From NCBI GenBank assembly GCA_024404215.1, contig JAKSQI010000114.1:1-5240 (forward strand): DNA of 5,240 bases, given 5' to 3'. The notes under the pieces were generated by a model. The model was not told the origin of the DNA, did not search any database, and worked only from the letters and a program-made list of their open reading frames with translations. Source of the DNA: Oscillospiraceae bacterium. GTDB lineage: Bacteria > Bacillota > Clostridia > Oscillospirales > Oscillospiraceae. Shown here piece after piece: positions 3,453 to 5,240 of this stretch. A program made the position numbers and the translations under genes. The first letter of the stretch is position 1, and every line of letters begins with the position of its first letter.

Positions 3453-5240
3453 ATGAAGAAGAAGCTATTGAGTGCTGTTTTGGTACTGGTGCTGTTTTTG
3501 GCCATGATTCCGGTAAGTGCCGGGGCGGCAGCTACGGTTACGGAGATTGAGATTGTAGATCAGTATGCTACCATTTACTCTACGGATTACATGTCTCCTG
3601 ATATTGAACTGAATATCGGCGACTTTCAATATCGGGTTACGTACAGTGATGGTAGGGTTCAAATAGAAGATTATTGGGAGTCACTTTTGGAATTCTCACA
3701 GTTTTCAGTGCATTATGCCGGCGAGTATGTCTCTTATGACTATCCTACCGTGCTTCAAAGCGGCAAGCAGGCGGTAGAGATTCAATATCTGGGAAATACT
3801 TATCGAAGCTATATTACCATTACCGGGGTTCATGAAGAATTTGGGTATGCTTATGCCGTAAGTGCCGACCAGGATATGACTTTCAGCGAATATGAGGGAA
3901 GGGAAGCTTGGGGCTTCTGGCGCCTGAACATGAGCACAAGCGGCATTTATTCCCTATACTCGAATTACGCTTTTGCCAATATGATGGAGTATTGGTCGGT
4001 ACAGATATTTGATAAGTACAACAATGAGGTTCCTGCAGTCGATGATATGTGCGAATGGCAATTGGTTGCAGGAGAGGACTATTATCTGTCTCTTCGCTGC
4101 ACTTTTTTAGATAGCTATTACGGGGAATTGCTATTCTGCCTTAGCAGAACAGGAGCCATGACCGGAAGCAACCGATTTGCTACCCCTTTGATAACCGAAT
4201 TGACAAACACGTTGAACGGCGTTTCCGTTAAGTGGAATCCGGTGGCCGGGGCTGCGAAGTATCGTGTCTTCTACAAGACCCCTACCGGCAGCTGGACCAA
4301 GGCAGGGGATACCACCTCTACAAACCTGACGGTAACCGGGTTGGCTTCCGGTATCAACTACACCTTTACGGTGCGCTGCATTGATGCCAGTGGGAGCTTT
4401 ACCAGCAGCCTTGATCCCATAGGCAAGTCCATTACCTATCTGATGGCCCCTAAGCTGACCTACATCGGCACCAGTGTAAAGGGTGTGGAACTGAAGTGGA
4501 ATGCCGTCAAGGGTGCCGAGAACTACGGCGTATGGTACAAGACGGCCACCGGGGCGTGGACCAAGGCGGGCAACACTACAGATACCCAGTATGTGGTCAG
4601 CGGACTGACCTCCGGCACCACCTACACCTTTACGGTGCGCTGCCTGAGCGCCGACGGCAAGAGCTACATGAGCGGTTTTGATTCTGTAGGCAAGACCTTT
4701 ACCTATCTGGAAACCCCCAAGCTGAGCTACATCGGCACCAGCGTCAAGGGTGTGGAAGTGAAATGGAACGCCGTGAAGAACGCCGAAAACTACGGTGTGT
4801 GGTACAAAACGGCCACCGGCAGCTGGACCAAGGCCGGCAACACCACCGGAACGGAAATGGTAGTAACCGGACTGACCTCCGGCACCACCTATACCTTCAC
4901 TGTCCGCTGCCTGAGTGCCGACGGCAAGACCTACATGAGCGGCTTTGACGCCGTGGGCAAGACCTTTACCTATTTGGAGACCCCCAAGCTGAGCTACATC
5001 GGCACCAGCGTCAAGGGTGTTGAAGTGAAATGGAACGCCGTGAAGAACGCCGAAAACTACGGTGTGTGGTATAAGACGGCCACCGGCAGCTGGACCAAGG
5101 CCGGCACCACCACCGGTACGGAAATGGTAGTCAGCGGTCTGACCTCCGGCACTACCTATACCTTTACCGTCCGCTGCCTGAGTGCCGACGGCAAAACCTA
5201 CATGAGCGGCTTTGATTCTGTAGGCAAGACCTTTACCTAT
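3453..5240 (+). CDS. secreted or surface protein with Ig-like, PPC-like and repeated fibronectin type III domains (3' end outside window)
   Basis: The frame is open for 596 codons to the window edge with no stop. The start has AAGGAGG (3439-3445) 7 nt upstream. Residues 1-25 are a classical signal peptide: lysines 2-4, a hydrophobic core, then a cleavage site near VSAGA/AA. Residues 28-130 resemble a bacterial Ig-like domain (VTYSDGRV near the start, YLGNTYRSYITITG at the end). Residues about 140-240 resemble a PPC-like beta-sandwich (STSGIYSLYS, then LVAGEDYYLSL). Residues 242-596 hold four Fn3 repeats of 88-89 residues with conserved VKWN, YKTATGSWTKAG, GLTSGTTYTFTVRC and GKTFTY elements. 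The role is likely carbohydrate or host-surface binding, or spacing of a catalytic or anchoring domain beyond the window. No sortase motif, SLH domain or enzyme domain is visible here. The 5' third seems richer in A/T than the repeats. Ig and PPC assignments are tentative; Fn3 and export are well supported. Confidence 0.85.
   Translation, partial: MKKKLLSAVLVLVLFLAMIPVSAGAAATVTEIEIVDQYATIYSTDYMSPDIELNIGDFQYRVTYSDGRVQIEDYWESLLEFSQFSVHYAGEYVSYDYPTVLQSGKQAVEIQYLGNTYRSYITITGVHEEFGYAYAVSADQDMTFSEYEGREAWGFWRLNMSTSGIYSLYSNYAFANMMEYWSVQIFDKYNNEVPAVDDMCEWQLVAGEDYYLSLRCTFLDSYYGELLFCLSRTGAMTGSNRFATPLITELTNTLNGVSVKWNPVAGAAKYRVFYKTPTGSWTKAGDTTSTNLTVTGLASGINYTFTVRCIDASGSFTSSLDPIGKSITYLMAPKLTYIGTSVKGVELKWNAVKGAENYGVWYKTATGAWTKAGNTTDTQYVVSGLTSGTTYTFTVRCLSADGKSYMSGFDSVGKTFTYLETPKLSYIGTSVKGVEVKWNAVKNAENYGVWYKTATGSWTKAGNTTGTEMVVTGLTSGTTYTFTVRCLSADGKTYMSGFDAVGKTFTYLETPKLSYIGTSVKGVEVKWNAVKNAENYGVWYKTATGSWTKAGTTTGTEMVVSGLTSGTTYTFTVRCLSADGKTYMSGFDSVGKTFTY
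4176..5240 (+). repeat. four tandem Fn3-encoding repeats of about 267 bp
   Basis: Units lie at 4176-4439 (264 bp), 4440-4706, 4707-4973 and 4974-5240 (267 bp each). The first is the most diverged. Units 3 and 4 differ at about 18 of 267 bases by hand count (about 93% identity) but at only three amino acids (N/T, T/S, A/S). The window ends exactly at a unit boundary, so further units may follow. Similarity increases toward the 3' end, as expected for recent internal duplication or gene conversion. Confidence 0.92.

Noticed and set aside
4496..4948. Two 61-codon plus-strand frames with similar products inside the Fn3 repeats
   Set aside because: They resemble each other only because they are out-of-frame readings of the same DNA repeat.
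1..5240. tRNA or rRNA genes
   Set aside because: No TTCRANYC-type T-loop arm with matching acceptor stem and no conserved rRNA stretch was seen on either strand.

Overview
The window looks like a small accessory island from a Gram-positive anaerobe, most likely a gut clostridium (Oscillospiraceae or Lachnospiraceae-like). The evidence is strong AGGAGG-type ribosome binding sites, TTGACA/TATAAT-type promoters, roughly half GC, a Clostridia-style Fic protein and a secreted Ig/Fn3 repeat protein. Genus cannot be read from the sequence.

Layout: (1) positions 1-30 hold the possible 3' tail of an unknown gene, followed by a GC-rich hairpin. (2) Positions 78-558, minus strand, hold a type VII (MntA/HepT) toxin-antitoxin operon. 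The MNT nucleotidyltransferase antitoxin is intact. The HEPN partner is an internally shortened relic that lacks the RNase motif. (3) Positions 630-776 hold a plus-strand fragment matching the 3' part of the downstream fic gene. A promoter sits at the end of this fragment. (4) Positions 783-982 are a leader of about 200 nt with one possible 16-codon ORF. (5) Positions 983-2062 encode an unusual RNase III with two double-stranded RNA-binding domains and all core catalytic acids. (6) After a second copy of the hairpin and an extended -10 promoter, 2190-3290 encode a Fic enzyme with an N-terminal inhibitory helix, a heptad-repeat linker and a C-terminal winged-helix. (7) After a third hairpin and a strong promoter, 3453 to the window end encodes a secreted protein with a signal peptide, an Ig-like region, a PPC-like region and at least four Fn3 repeats. 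It is still open at the window edge.

How they work together: each plus-strand gene has its own promoter and is followed by a hairpin, so these are separate modules rather than one operon. The left two thirds combine an orphaned MntA with a broken HepT, a Fic relic, an RNase III that is probably additional to the housekeeping enzyme, and an intact autoinhibited Fic. This fits a turnover zone for toxin-antitoxin or defence genes. No sequence evidence proves that the RNase III and Fic genes function together. The surface protein on the right appears unrelated in function.
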